Below, piece after piece: positions 45,783 to 54,574 of a stretch of DNA of 64,000 nt; the stretch's first letter is position 1, and each line of letters starts with the position of its first letter. The stretch is from Burkholderiales bacterium. Its GTDB lineage: Bacteria > Pseudomonadota > Gammaproteobacteria > Burkholderiales > Methylophilaceae. The notes below the pieces were generated by a model. It was not told the DNA's origin. It saw only the letters and a program-made list of their open reading frames with translations, and made no database searches. The translations under genes were made by a program, and so were the position numbers. The stretch is from NCBI GenBank assembly GCA_030827595.1, contig JAURED010000001.1, positions 12,124 through 76,123 on the forward strand, given 5' to 3'.

Positions 45783-46527
45783 TTGTTACCCAATCAAATA
45801 CGTTATCCTGCTCGATAAAGTCACACTGATATTTCTTAAAATAGGGTTCAAATTCTTTTCGAACTTGTTCTTGTGTGTTGTTATTTTTACTCAAGTGACA
45901 AAAAATTACTTTTTTAAGTCGACTTTTATTTAGTTTCTCAAATAAAGCTTTAGTTAATTGATTATTTGTATGCCCATAAGGACCAGAAATTCTATTTTTT
46001 AAATTAATCGGATAATTTGATTTTTCAAGCATCTCTAAATCATGATTGGTTTCTATTACCAATAAATCTAAATTTGAATACTCTTCAATAATTTTTTCGG
46101 TAATTGAGCCAAAATCCGTAATTATCCCAACTTTAATGTTATTTGATTCAAAGGTGTAGTGACAAGGCTCCATTGCATCATGAGGAACAGGAATAGCTTT
46201 TACCTTAATATCATTAATATCCACTATCTGATCATAATTTAATAATGAAAAGTTATTTTCCATTCCTAATCTTTTGGCTGTGCCGTAAGTTGATGAAATA
46301 AGCATATTTTCATTTTTATAAATCATAGGAGCGGCTTTAATATGATCCTCGTGCTCATGAGTTATGAAATAGTGATTTATATCTGAGAAAGTAAGATCAA
46401 GACGAGCTAATCTTTTTGTGGTTTCTTTATAATTAAAACCACAATCAATCATAATTATGGCTTCATTTGATTTGATTAGAAAGCAATTACCCTCACTTCC
46501 ACTTCCTAATGAGGCAAAGCTTAACAT
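45772..46527 (-). CDS. Metallo-beta-lactamase-fold hydrolase (YycJ/WalJ type)
   Basis: A 251-residue MBL-fold protein. The metal motif HEHEDH (about 56-61) matches HxHxDH, with a further ligand in VPHDAMEPCHYTF, the aspartate of TDFGSI, and HTNNQL and CHLSKNNN near the C-terminus. It begins FASLGSGSEGNCFLI, the YycJ signature. Family members are exonuclease- or phosphodiesterase-like. It directly follows bamC on the same strand without a gap. Confidence 0.85.
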   Translation of the reverse strand: MLSFASLGSGSEGNCFLIKSNEAIIMIDCGFNYKETTKRLARLDLTFSDINHYFITHEHEDHIKAAPMIYKNENMLISSTYGTAKRLGMENNFSLLNYDQIVDINDIKVKAIPVPHDAMEPCHYTFESNNIKVGIITDFGSITEKIIEEYSNLDLLVIETNHDLEMLEKSNYPINLKNRISGPYGHTNNQLTKALFEKLNKSRLKKVIFCHLSKNNNTQEQVRKEFEPYFKKYQCDFIEQDNVFDWVTIKN

Positions 46528-47871
46528 TTAAGATTTTAAGTAATCATAAAGAATATTTATGATTGATTGAGCTGTTTTAGTTTTGTTGATAGTTTCATCA
46601 GGGTAGTCTATATAAACCTTGGAGCCATTTTCCAACTCAACTATGCGCACTCTAAATCTTTTCTCTCCTTGAGGAACATCATTTTCATTGTCTTTACCCC
46701 AGAATCTTAACTTATCTTTCCAGTTTTCTTCTTTATTTGTAGATAATTTTTCTGTTTCATCGCCTTCTATTTCTTTTCTATACTTTTCCTGACCCTCGGA
46801 ATCTTCTTCGTTTTCTGTTTCATCTTCCCAGAATGCTAATTTACTAATAATTCCTTTTTTCTTTTTCGGCTTGGTATCATCAATCTCTAAATTCGAATAT
46901 TTAATGTAAAAAACTCCATCACTCCTATTTTTATCTTCAACCAGAAAACCAACCATATCTATTGCTAAACTTAACCTTCTCCAAGAACGACTATAATTAT
47001 CAGATAGGATAATATATTTGTAATTTTCATCACTGACCAACTCCGCTCTTTTAATTTCTTGGGCATTATCCAATAACTGCTGAGCATCAAGATCTGTGTT
47101 CCCCAATTTAACCATTAATCGGCGCAGTAATTCATACTGAATTTCAAGATCATCTTCCTTGAAGTTACTTTTAATTTCTGTGTTATTTTGTTTTTCATCA
47201 GATTTATATTCTTGAATCTTATAAACAGTATCCGGGTTTATCGTGCCCTCATAATGTTTTGCTTTTCTTTCATAGTGCTCATCAAGACCTTTTAAAACTG
47301 ACCTTTGTGACAAATATATTTCGGTTGTTCCTTCTTCGATACCGTCTTCAATTCTTGTTCTGAATTTTCTTCGTGTCCCCGTATTGGCCAACGCGTCAAG
47401 CCAGGCATCAAATTTTCCCAATGTTCCATCGTCTTTATTCAAATCAGATTCTGCAATCCAGCGTGTTTCAATAATTCCTTTTCTTTTTGATGAGCTCACT
47501 TCAAAGCCCATATCTTCCCAAAAACTCTCAACCACTGGCCATACTTGATTTGGTGATGCTGGTATTACCAACCATCTCATATTTCCTGATTTCACAACTT
47601 TTATTTTTTCTTTTCTATTTTGTAAAAGATTAGCCGCTTCTTTTGCTTCGTCTTTATTCTGGTATTGTTTAAGCGAAGTGGGCTGGCCAGAAATTGAGTA
47701 CTCATTCGAAGTATTTATTTCATCAAGATCTGGGGGAATTTCTAATTTTTTTGATTTTTTTGAGCTCACATAATCTGGTTGTGTCACTTTATCAATGATA
47801 GGAATTTCTTCTATGGACATACACCCTAAGAGCATTATTGGTATTAAAACTAATAACAAAAATCTAAACAT
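46528..47871 (-). CDS. bamC: Outer-membrane assembly lipoprotein BamC, extended
   Basis: Lipoprotein of the BAM complex that helps insert beta-barrel proteins. The lipobox MLLGC (cysteine near 17) follows a short signal peptide. Helix-grip domains contain RWLVIPASPNQVWPVVESFWEDMGF and RVRIVELENGSKVYIDYPDE. Between them is an acidic, low-complexity stretch with two similar units (KLAFWEDETENEED and KLRFWGKDNEND), making the protein 447 residues, about 100 longer than E. coli BamC. The ATG at 47871 is chosen over a TTG at 47880. It overlaps dapA, as in other proteobacteria. Confidence 0.88.
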   Translation of the reverse strand: MFRFLLLVLIPIMLLGCMSIEEIPIIDKVTQPDYVSSKKSKKLEIPPDLDEINTSNEYSISGQPTSLKQYQNKDEAKEAANLLQNRKEKIKVVKSGNMRWLVIPASPNQVWPVVESFWEDMGFEVSSSKRKGIIETRWIAESDLNKDDGTLGKFDAWLDALANTGTRRKFRTRIEDGIEEGTTEIYLSQRSVLKGLDEHYERKAKHYEGTINPDTVYKIQEYKSDEKQNNTEIKSNFKEDDLEIQYELLRRLMVKLGNTDLDAQQLLDNAQEIKRAELVSDENYKYIILSDNYSRSWRRLSLAIDMVGFLVEDKNRSDGVFYIKYSNLEIDDTKPKKKKGIISKLAFWEDETENEEDSEGQEKYRKEIEGDETEKLSTNKEENWKDKLRFWGKDNENDVPQGEKRFRVRIVELENGSKVYIDYPDETINKTKTAQSIINILYDYLKS

Positions 47872-48721
47872 ATTTTTCAAATTTTGAATGAAATTCTGAA
47901 GACAGCTGAATTAAAGGGAGTCTAATTCCTGAATCAATTAGCCCCATCTTGTTAAGCAAGTATTTCACTGGAATTGGGTTAGATTCAACAAATAAAATAT
48001 GATGCAACTCATCCAGTGTTTGATTAATTTTTTCAGCTTCACTGAATCGATTTTCATCGACTAGCTTACACATCATACTCATTTCTTTGGGTTTAATATT
48101 TGCCGTAACCGAAATGACCCCATGACCCCCCTTTTTTAGGAATTCAAAAGAGGTGCTATCGTCACCGCTAAAAAATAAAAAACTGTTATCCACTTTATTT
48201 TTGAGCCATTCTATCCTTGATAAATCTCCAGTAGCATCCTTAATCCCAATAATATTCTCTAGTTTTGATAATTTAATTACTGTGTCATTGCTAATATCAG
48301 AACATGTTCTCGTTGGAACATTGTACAAGATTTGAGGAATCTGCACCTCATCATTAATTTTTTTATAATGCTGGTAAAGCCCTTCTTGTGGCGGTTTATT
48401 GTAGTAGGGAGCAACAATCAATGCCGCTTTAGCTCCTAGTTCCTTGGCTGATTTTGTAAGGTATATAGCCTCTTCTGTTGAATTAGCTCCAGTTCCAGCT
48501 ATAACAGGGATACGATTATTCGTATAATTAATGGTTTCTTTAATTAAATTCGTGTGTTCATCAAAAGTTATCGTCGGCGACTCCCCTGAGGTTCCCACAA
48601 TAACAATACCATCGGATCCGTTATGACAATGAAAATCAATAAGCTTATGCAGAGATTTATAATCAATTGACCCATCTTTGAACATGGGAGTGACAATGGC
48701 AACAAAACTTCCTTTGAACAT
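47864..48721 (-). CDS. dapA: 4-hydroxy-tetrahydrodipicolinate synthase
   Basis: Condenses aspartate semialdehyde with pyruvate in the lysine/diaminopimelate route. The Schiff-base lysine is K161 in GIKDATGD, Y133 is in YNVPTRT, and the GTSGESPT pyruvate loop is at 43-50. At 285 residues it is standard. It is co-transcribed with bamC and the MBL gene, and divergent from rnf across the largest gap of the window. Confidence 0.97.
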   Translation of the reverse strand: MFKGSFVAIVTPMFKDGSIDYKSLHKLIDFHCHNGSDGIVIVGTSGESPTITFDEHTNLIKETINYTNNRIPVIAGTGANSTEEAIYLTKSAKELGAKAALIVAPYYNKPPQEGLYQHYKKINDEVQIPQILYNVPTRTCSDISNDTVIKLSKLENIIGIKDATGDLSRIEWLKNKVDNSFLFFSGDDSTSFEFLKKGGHGVISVTANIKPKEMSMMCKLVDENRFSEAEKINQTLDELHHILFVESNPIPVKYLLNKMGLIDSGIRLPLIQLSSEFHSKFEKYV

Positions 48722-48895
48722 GCGTCTTTTTGGTGATAAAAATAAAGATATATTTTACTTTATTTCAAAGTCATATAAATTATTTTTTTATATATATAAA
48801 TGTTATATTTAAATAGATTTATATTCTTTTTATTTATAATAAAATTTGGTTATATTACTGATTAACATTTAGCCTTAAACCTCTATAATCTTAAC
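48722..48895. other. AT-rich divergent intergenic region dapA / rnfA
   Basis: The longest gene-free gap here, 174 bases of strongly AT-rich DNA with poly-T and TATATA runs. It should hold the promoters of both dapA (minus) and rnfA (plus). No open reading frame of note, RNA gene or strong hairpin is visible. Confidence 0.7.
48862..48889 (+). promoter_or_regulatory. rnf operon promoter, probably leaderless
   Basis: TTAACA (48862-48867) and a perfect TATAAT (48884-48889) are 16 bases apart. A start site 7 bases after the -10 would be the A of the rnfA ATG. No purine-rich ribosome site lies before that ATG, which agrees with a leaderless transcript, though an upstream promoter cannot be excluded. 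Confidence 0.5.
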
Positions 48896-49477
48896 ATGAC
48901 GGAATATTTACTAATCATTATAAGTGTTGTTCTTGTGAACAATATTGTACTTACCAAGATATTGGGATTATGTCCATTCATGGGTGTGTCAAAAAAACTG
49001 GATACATCAGTCAGTATGTCCGCCGCAACTGCTTTTGTTTTGACAGTTGGCTCAATAACAAGCTGGTTGGTAAATTATTATCTTCTCATCCCCTATGGTT
49101 TGGAGTATTTAAGAACAATATCTTTTATAGTCATCATCGCGGCAGTGGTTCAATTTACCGAAATGGTTATGGAAAAAAACTATCCCTACCTTTATCGCGT
49201 TTTAGGCATTTTTCTTCCTCTAATCACAACTAACTGTGCTGTCCTTGGAATTCCACTGCTTAATGCCCAACTTAGCCATAATCTCTTAGAAGCTGCTCTT
49301 TTTGGGCTTGGTGGTGCTTTAGGATTTTCTTTAGTGCTAATTCTCTTTGCATCGCTTAGAGAAAAATTTGAAGGTGCTGATACGCCAGAATTAATGCGAG
49401 GAAGCGCTCTTGCAATGCTGACCGCGGGTTTAATGAGTTTATCATTTATGGGGTTTATAGGGCTTGATCGTCTATGA
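48896..49477 (+). CDS. rnfA: Electron transport complex subunit RnfA
   Basis: Inner-membrane subunit of the RNF complex, which couples electron transfer between ferredoxin and NAD to ion pumping. Six hydrophobic segments; [23 protein letters not shown] near the N-terminus and [15 protein letters not shown] (about 109-123) hold the half-cysteine sites for the intramembrane iron-sulphur cluster. At 193 residues it is exact for the family. It overlaps rnfB by 4 bases. Confidence 0.96.
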   Translation: MTEYLLIIISVVLVNNIVLTKILGLCPFMGVSKKLDTSVSMSAATAFVLTVGSITSWLVNYYLLIPYGLEYLRTISFIVIIAAVVQFTEMVMEKNYPYLYRVLGIFLPLITTNCAVLGIPLLNAQLSHNLLEAALFGLGGALGFSLVLILFASLREKFEGADTPELMRGSALAMLTAGLMSLSFMGFIGLDRL

Positions 49478-50025
49478 TTGAAGCTATCCTAATTACACTT
49501 TCAATTACGATTTTCATAGGCCTTGTTCTTGGGTATGCGTCAATTAAACTTAAGACAACTGGAGATCCGATAGTTGATAAGATTGATAAAATACTTCCAC
49601 AAACCCAATGCGGTCAATGTGGTTACCCGGGTTGTAAACCATATGCAACAGCTATTGCCAATGGTGAGGCTGACATTAATCAGTGCCCCCCTGGTGGCGA
49701 TGATGGGATTCATAAACTTGCTGACCTGTTAGGTGTTGAGTACAAGCCGCTTAATGCTGAACATGGCGAACCAAAACCTAAATCAGTTGCCATAATTGAT
49801 GAGTCAACTTGTATCGGTTGTACTTTGTGTATCCAGGCGTGTCCTGTTGATGCAATTGTTGGGGCAGCCAAACAAATGCACACCATCATTGAAAAGGAAT
49901 GCACGGGGTGTGAATTATGCTTACCTCCCTGCCCCGTTGATTGTATAGATATGCAAGTAATTCCAGAAACAACAGAAAATTGGAAATGGAAATATCCAAT
50001 TTATAAGATCAAACAACAGAATTAA
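49474..50025 (+). CDS. rnfB: Electron transport complex subunit RnfB
   Basis: Ferredoxin-like RNF subunit. An N-terminal membrane helix precedes the CGQCGYPGC cluster site (about 48-56, with the fourth cysteine in NQCPPGG). Two 4Fe-4S motifs follow, [12 protein letters not shown] (near 112) and [12 protein letters not shown] (near 142). At 183 residues it is normal. It accepts electrons on the cytosolic side and passes them to the other subunits. Confidence 0.96.
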   Translation: MIEAILITLSITIFIGLVLGYASIKLKTTGDPIVDKIDKILPQTQCGQCGYPGCKPYATAIANGEADINQCPPGGDDGIHKLADLLGVEYKPLNAEHGEPKPKSVAIIDESTCIGCTLCIQACPVDAIVGAAKQMHTIIEKECTGCELCLPPCPVDCIDMQVIPETTENWKWKYPIYKIKQQN

Positions 50026-50030
50026 TTTAT

Positions 50031-51542
50031 ATGAACATCACAGATAAAATTTTCAAATTTTTTGGGGGGATTAAGCCAGAGGGTCATAAGCAGATATCCA
50101 CGCGCAATCCAATAAAGAGATTGCCCTTGCCCAAGGAACTTATTATTCCCATCAGACAACATGTTGGGAAGATGCCAAATATTATTGTGAAAATTGGTGA
50201 TCGTGTGCTTAAGGGGCAAATTCTTGCAGAACCAGTGGCTAATTTGTCTGCAGCTACGCATGCATCGACATCGGGGTATGTTAAAGAAATTAAACCGATG
50301 AACATTCCTCATCCATCAGGACTACCGGATCAATGTGTTGTTTTAGAGACTGATGGGAAAGATGAATGGATTAGTCTTGAAAAAATTGATATTGAAAATA
50401 TTAGTGTAAGTAATTTATTAGAAAAATTAAAACATTCTGGCGTAGTTGGGTTGGGTGGCGCAACTTTTCCATCCCATATTAAGCTCAATACTAATAGGAT
50501 AGAAACATTAATAGTTAATGCAGCTGAATGTGAGCCTTACATCACTTGTGATGATATGGCCATGCAAGAAATGACCCAGGATTTTGTCGACGGTATTAAT
50601 CTTATTATGCATATTTTAAATATTCCAAAAACAATAATTGGGATTGAAGATAATAAGCCTCAGGCTATATCGAAACTAAATAGTGTATTGAGTGGCTCTA
50701 AAAATATTCAACTAAAAATTATCCCAACCGTTTATCCAAGCGGTGATGAAAAAAGATTAATCTATTTGATGCTAGGTGTAAAAATTCCAAAAGAGAAAAG
50801 ACCAACTGAATTTGGAATTCAGGTATTCAATGTTGCCACACTCATTTCAATTGCTAGATTTATTAATTACGGGGAACCTGTTATCAGCAGGGTTGTTACT
50901 GTGACTGGAGCGTTAAGTCAACCCAACAATTACCTAGCTTTAATTGGAACACCTATTCAACAACTTATTAAAGATGCTGGAGGAGACCCTAGCCAAGAAG
51001 TTATTATGGGGGGTCCAATGATGGGTTTTAAATTACCTCATACAGATGTTGGAGTAACCAAGGCCATGAACTGTTTACTGGCCGTCACAGATGAGATGAA
51101 ATCTAAAGCTTCCACCGAGATGCCTTGTATTCGTTGTACTAAATGTGTTGAAGTCTGCCCGGCACAACTTCAGCCGCAAGAACTTTATTGGCATGCAAAA
51201 TCCAAACAATTTGAAAAGTTAACCGATGATTATAAATTATTTGATTGTATTGAGTGTGGCTGTTGTTCATATGTTTGCCCAAGTAATATCCCTTTAGTTC
51301 AATATTATCGCTATGCAAAAAGTGAGATTCGCGAGCAATCAAAGTCTTCTGAAATTGCAGACATTGCAAGAGACAGAAATGAATTTAGATTATTTAGGCT
51401 TGAAAGAGAAAAAAAAGAGCGGGCTGAAAGAAATGCTCAAAGAAGAGCGCAAGTTAGTGATGAGGATAAAAAAAAATTGATTGATGAAAAAAAAGCTGCC
51501 ATTGAGGCGGCTATGAAAAGAGTTGCGGAGAATGAAGAATAA
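50031..51542 (+). CDS. rnfC: Electron transport complex subunit RnfC
   Basis: Peripheral NADH/FMN-binding RNF subunit related to complex I NuoF. GVVGLGGATFPSHIKL (about 143-158) is the nucleotide-binding part, AAECEPYITCDD follows, and two clusters are bound by CIRCTKCVEVCP (near 364) and CIECGCCSYVCP (near 404). It is 503 residues, without the long alanine-rich C-terminal extension of E. coli RsxC, ending in a short charged tail. Its stop overlaps the rnfD ATG by 1 base. Confidence 0.96.
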   Translation: MNITDKIFKFFGGIKPEGHKQISTRNPIKRLPLPKELIIPIRQHVGKMPNIIVKIGDRVLKGQILAEPVANLSAATHASTSGYVKEIKPMNIPHPSGLPDQCVVLETDGKDEWISLEKIDIENISVSNLLEKLKHSGVVGLGGATFPSHIKLNTNRIETLIVNAAECEPYITCDDMAMQEMTQDFVDGINLIMHILNIPKTIIGIEDNKPQAISKLNSVLSGSKNIQLKIIPTVYPSGDEKRLIYLMLGVKIPKEKRPTEFGIQVFNVATLISIARFINYGEPVISRVVTVTGALSQPNNYLALIGTPIQQLIKDAGGDPSQEVIMGGPMMGFKLPHTDVGVTKAMNCLLAVTDEMKSKASTEMPCIRCTKCVEVCPAQLQPQELYWHAKSKQFEKLTDDYKLFDCIECGCCSYVCPSNIPLVQYYRYAKSEIREQSKSSEIADIARDRNEFRLFRLEREKKERAERNAQRRAQVSDEDKKKLIDEKKAAIEAAMKRVAENEE

Positions 51543-52540
51543 TGACCTCACTTGACTCCCCAGCAATTAAAAAGAATATGTCCGTTTCGGTTATCATGTT
51601 CACGGTCGTATTTGCCCTCATTCCTGCTTTAATTGCACAGATTGGTTTTTTTGGTTTACAAATTCTTGGAAATCTAATTATTGGAATCTCATTTGCGCTA
51701 ATTTTAGAAGCTGTGTGTTTAAAACTCCGTCATTATCCAATCAAGCCTTTTTTAAAGGATGGTTCAGCCTTTTTAACCGCATGGCTTCTTATCATATCCA
51801 TTCCATCATCAACCCCGATTTGGGTTATGTTAGTTGGTCTATTTTTTTCTATCGTAATTTCAAAACATGCTTACGGTGGAATTGGCTCAAATCCTTTTAA
51901 CCCGGCAATGATTGGATATGCAGTTCTTTTGATATCATTTCCAAAAATTATGACAAATTGGCCATCGGCAGAGTACTTTGATTTCAATAATTTTTTAAAT
52001 TTTTCGCAATTATTTTCTATGTTTACATCTTTAGATGTTGTGGATGGAATTGTTAGCGCGACCCCACTGGATGAAATTAAAACAGCCTTGTTTCTTGGAG
52101 AACCAATAAAGAATTCTTTTTCATTTTTTGATCAATTTAATGCATACCAAATCATGTCAATATTTTATTTAATTGGCGGATTATATTTAATGATCAAAAA
52201 AATTATTACCTGGCATCTTCCTGTTTCTCTAATATTAAGTATCTTTTTATTTTCATTTATCTTGCATCAGATAAATCCAGATGTATTTATGCCTAGTTTG
52301 TTTCATTTAATGAATGGCGCTACATTTCTCGCGGCTTTTTTTATTATCACTGACCCTGTTTCCAGTCCAACAACTTTAAATGGAAAAATTATTTTTGGGG
52401 TTATGGTGGGTTTAATTACTGTCATCATTCGTAACTTTGGCGGATATCCAGATGGGATCGCATTTGCAGTGATTTTTATGAATATTTTTGTGCCTTTAAT
52501 TGAAAAGTTTACCCAACCCAAAGTCTTCGGTTATGAGTGA
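51542..52540 (+). CDS. rnfD: Electron transport complex subunit RnfD
   Basis: Membrane subunit with about nine or ten segments. T174 in the SATPLDEIK motif is the expected site of phosphodiester-linked FMN. GGIGSNPFNPAMIGYAVLLISFP (about 118-140) and FFIITDPVSSPTT are conserved. At 332 residues it is of normal length. rnfG starts 8 bases before its stop. Confidence 0.95.
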   Translation: MTSLDSPAIKKNMSVSVIMFTVVFALIPALIAQIGFFGLQILGNLIIGISFALILEAVCLKLRHYPIKPFLKDGSAFLTAWLLIISIPSSTPIWVMLVGLFFSIVISKHAYGGIGSNPFNPAMIGYAVLLISFPKIMTNWPSAEYFDFNNFLNFSQLFSMFTSLDVVDGIVSATPLDEIKTALFLGEPIKNSFSFFDQFNAYQIMSIFYLIGGLYLMIKKIITWHLPVSLILSIFLFSFILHQINPDVFMPSLFHLMNGATFLAAFFIITDPVSSPTTLNGKIIFGVMVGLITVIIRNFGGYPDGIAFAVIFMNIFVPLIEKFTQPKVFGYE

Positions 52541-53147
52541 ATATAAAATAATTTTCAAGACCGTTGGATTGATCTCCTTTCTCGGTTTAATTTTTGCTAT
52601 CAGCCTGAGTATTGTTTTTGAAAGTAGCTACCCGATTATTGAAAAAAATAAATCCGATTTTAAAAAAAAATTATTAGACCAAATTTTGTTGGGGGTAGAT
52701 TACAACAATAATATTTTAGAAAGCTTTGTTGAAATCGAACCTAATGAATTATTAAAAAACAAACTTCCATCAAAAGCCTACATCGCAAAAAAAGACGACC
52801 AACTAAAAGCCGTACTCATTGAGTCTATAGCCCCTGATGGTTATAGTGGAGAAATCTTTATTTTGACTGCAATTGATGAAAATGCTGAAATTATCGGATC
52901 GAGAATTATTGATCATAAAGAAACCCCAGGTCTAGGTGATTATATTGATCAAAAAAAATCTGATTGGATTTTAAATTTTAATCAAATGAGTCTTGAAAAG
53001 ACTAACGATCAAAATTGGCGAGTTAAAAAGGATCAGGGAACATTTGATTACAAAGCTGGGGCAACTATTACTCCACGAGCTGTTATCAAGTCTGTAAAAA
53101 ATACTTTAGCTTTTTATAATAACCATAGAGATTTATTTTATGATTAA
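52533..53147 (+). CDS. rnfG: Electron transport complex subunit RnfG
   Basis: Single-span subunit with a large periplasmic domain carrying covalent FMN. The attachment threonine is T178 in AGATITPRAV (the family motif is usually SGAT). One membrane helix lies at about 8-28. DHKETPGLGDYID is the FMN-binding loop. The ATG at 52533 (204 residues) overlaps rnfD by 8 bases and is preferred to a longer frame from 52500. Confidence 0.93.
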   Translation: MSEYKIIFKTVGLISFLGLIFAISLSIVFESSYPIIEKNKSDFKKKLLDQILLGVDYNNNILESFVEIEPNELLKNKLPSKAYIAKKDDQLKAVLIESIAPDGYSGEIFILTAIDENAEIIGSRIIDHKETPGLGDYIDQKKSDWILNFNQMSLEKTNDQNWRVKKDQGTFDYKAGATITPRAVIKSVKNTLAFYNNHRDLFYD

Positions 53148-53772
53148 AGATCAATTTCACGATGGGATGTGGAAACAAAACGCGGGCTTAATACAGTTAT
53201 TAGGTCTATGTCCAACACTTGCTGTAACGGTTAATATTACAAATGGTTTTGCTCTTGGCGTTGCAACTATTTTTGTCATGATTTTATCAAATATTTCCAT
53301 ATCCCCGATCCGTCAATTTGTTCCTGAATCTGCGAGGGTTCCTATTTTTATTTTAGTTATCGCAGGTCTCGTCACTATTGTTGACTTATCAATTAATGCA
53401 CTTTCTAAACCTCTTTATGACGCCTTGGGTATATTTATTCCATTGATTGTAACTAATTGTATTGTGTTAGCTCGTGTAGAGGCTTTTGCATCTAAAAATC
53501 CTATCCTTCCATCTTTTTATGATGGACTTTTTATGGGGCTGGGACTCACTTTAGTTTTAATTATTCTCGGAGCTATGCGCGAGATGATTGGTAACGGCAC
53601 ATTATTTCAAAACCTACATTTTTTAATTGGCGATGACTATAAATTTTTAACCATTCAATTATTTAATAGTGACCATGGTTTTTTATTAGCTGCTCTCCCT
53701 CCAGGGGCCTTCATAGCCTTATCATCTTTAATTCTTTTTATGAACTGGATTAATCAAAAACAAAAAAAATGA
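53140..53772 (+). CDS. rnfE: Electron transport complex subunit RnfE
   Basis: Homologue of RnfA in the membrane core, with six segments; LLGLCPTLAVTVNITNGFALG and VTNCIVLARVEAFAS carry the paired cysteine sites. At 210 residues it is normal. It overlaps rnfG by 8 bases and nth by 4 bases, so the six rnf genes and nth form one transcript. Confidence 0.95.
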   Translation: MIKDQFHDGMWKQNAGLIQLLGLCPTLAVTVNITNGFALGVATIFVMILSNISISPIRQFVPESARVPIFILVIAGLVTIVDLSINALSKPLYDALGIFIPLIVTNCIVLARVEAFASKNPILPSFYDGLFMGLGLTLVLIILGAMREMIGNGTLFQNLHFLIGDDYKFLTIQLFNSDHGFLLAALPPGAFIALSSLILFMNWINQKQKK

Positions 53773-54401
53773 ATTCCAAAAAAAGATGGGAAATATTTAA
53801 CGCTCTTAAAAGAGAAATTAACAATCCCACGACAGAGCTTATTTTTAAAAATCCTTTTGAGCTCCTAATTGCAGTTATTTTATCTGCCCAAACGACTGAT
53901 ATTCAAGTCAATAAAGTCACCGAGAAACTTTTTAAAATAGCGCCAACCCCAGAAACTTTGGCAAAATTATCATTTGCCTCAATAGAATCCATAATCAATA
54001 AAATTGGCTTGTATAAAAATAAAGCAAAAAACATTCAACAAACCAGTCAAATTTTAATTAATGAATTTTCAAGTCAAGTTCCCAGAAAGAGAGAGGACTT
54101 AGAAAGGCTCCCCGGGGTGGGAAGGAAGACCGCTAATGTGATATTAAATACGATTTTTAATGAGCCAGTCATCGCCGTTGATACCCATATTTTTAGATTG
54201 GCTAACCGAATCAATTTAGGTCAGGGAAAAACACCTCTCGAAGTTGAAAAAAAATTAACTAAAACTACGCCGAAAGAATTTTTAAAAGATGCGCATCATC
54301 TTTTGATTTTACACGGACGGTATACCTGTAAAGCGCAAAAGCCTAATTGTGTGTGTTGTTGTATACGGGACTTATGTGAGTATAAATATAAAAATATTTA
54401 A
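53769..54401 (+). CDS. nth: Endonuclease III
   Basis: Base-excision repair glycosylase/AP lyase for oxidised pyrimidines. The helix-hairpin-helix LPGVGRKTANVILN contains the catalytic lysine, VDTHIFRLANR holds the aspartate, and the 4Fe-4S motif C-X6-C-X2-C-X5-C is seen at the C-terminus (CKAQKPNC then CC then C). At 210 residues it is normal. The rnfE-nth overlap is the same order as in E. coli rsx-nth. Its stop overlaps the convergent DUF1289 stop by 4 bases. Confidence 0.96.
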   Translation: MNSKKRWEIFNALKREINNPTTELIFKNPFELLIAVILSAQTTDIQVNKVTEKLFKIAPTPETLAKLSFASIESIINKIGLYKNKAKNIQQTSQILINEFSSQVPRKREDLERLPGVGRKTANVILNTIFNEPVIAVDTHIFRLANRINLGQGKTPLEVEKKLTKTTPKEFLKDAHHLLILHGRYTCKAQKPNCVCCCIRDLCEYKYKNI

Positions 54402-54574
54402 TCAAAGCTCTCTGCTGCTCTTCGATCAAGATCCCTCATAACCAAATCTCTTTCATCATCCGACATATCAAACCAGTTCACGATCTCATCGGATGTTCGG
54501 TAACATCCAACACAGCTGCCTTTATCATTATAGGAGCATATTCCTATACATGGAGTTACAATTTGTTTTGTCAC
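54398..54574 (-). CDS. DUF1289 family small protein
   Basis: A 58-residue cysteine-containing protein with the DUF1289 pattern: TPCIGICSYNDKGSCVGCYR (four cysteines, probably a metal site), TSDEIVNWFDMSDDER and a helical tail. The start is a GTG whose G is the last base of the secA stop codon (TAGTG), so it is probably read by reinitiation after secA. Its end overlaps nth by 4 bases. Function unknown. Confidence 0.82.
   Translation of the reverse strand: MTKQIVTPCIGICSYNDKGSCVGCYRTSDEIVNWFDMSDDERDLVMRDLDRRAAESFD

Noticed and set aside
48760..48850. Repeated T and TA runs between dapA and rnfA as a possible origin or CRISPR leader
   Set aside because: No repeats of regular spacing, no DnaA boxes and no cas or dnaA gene nearby; it is simply an AT-rich promoter gap.
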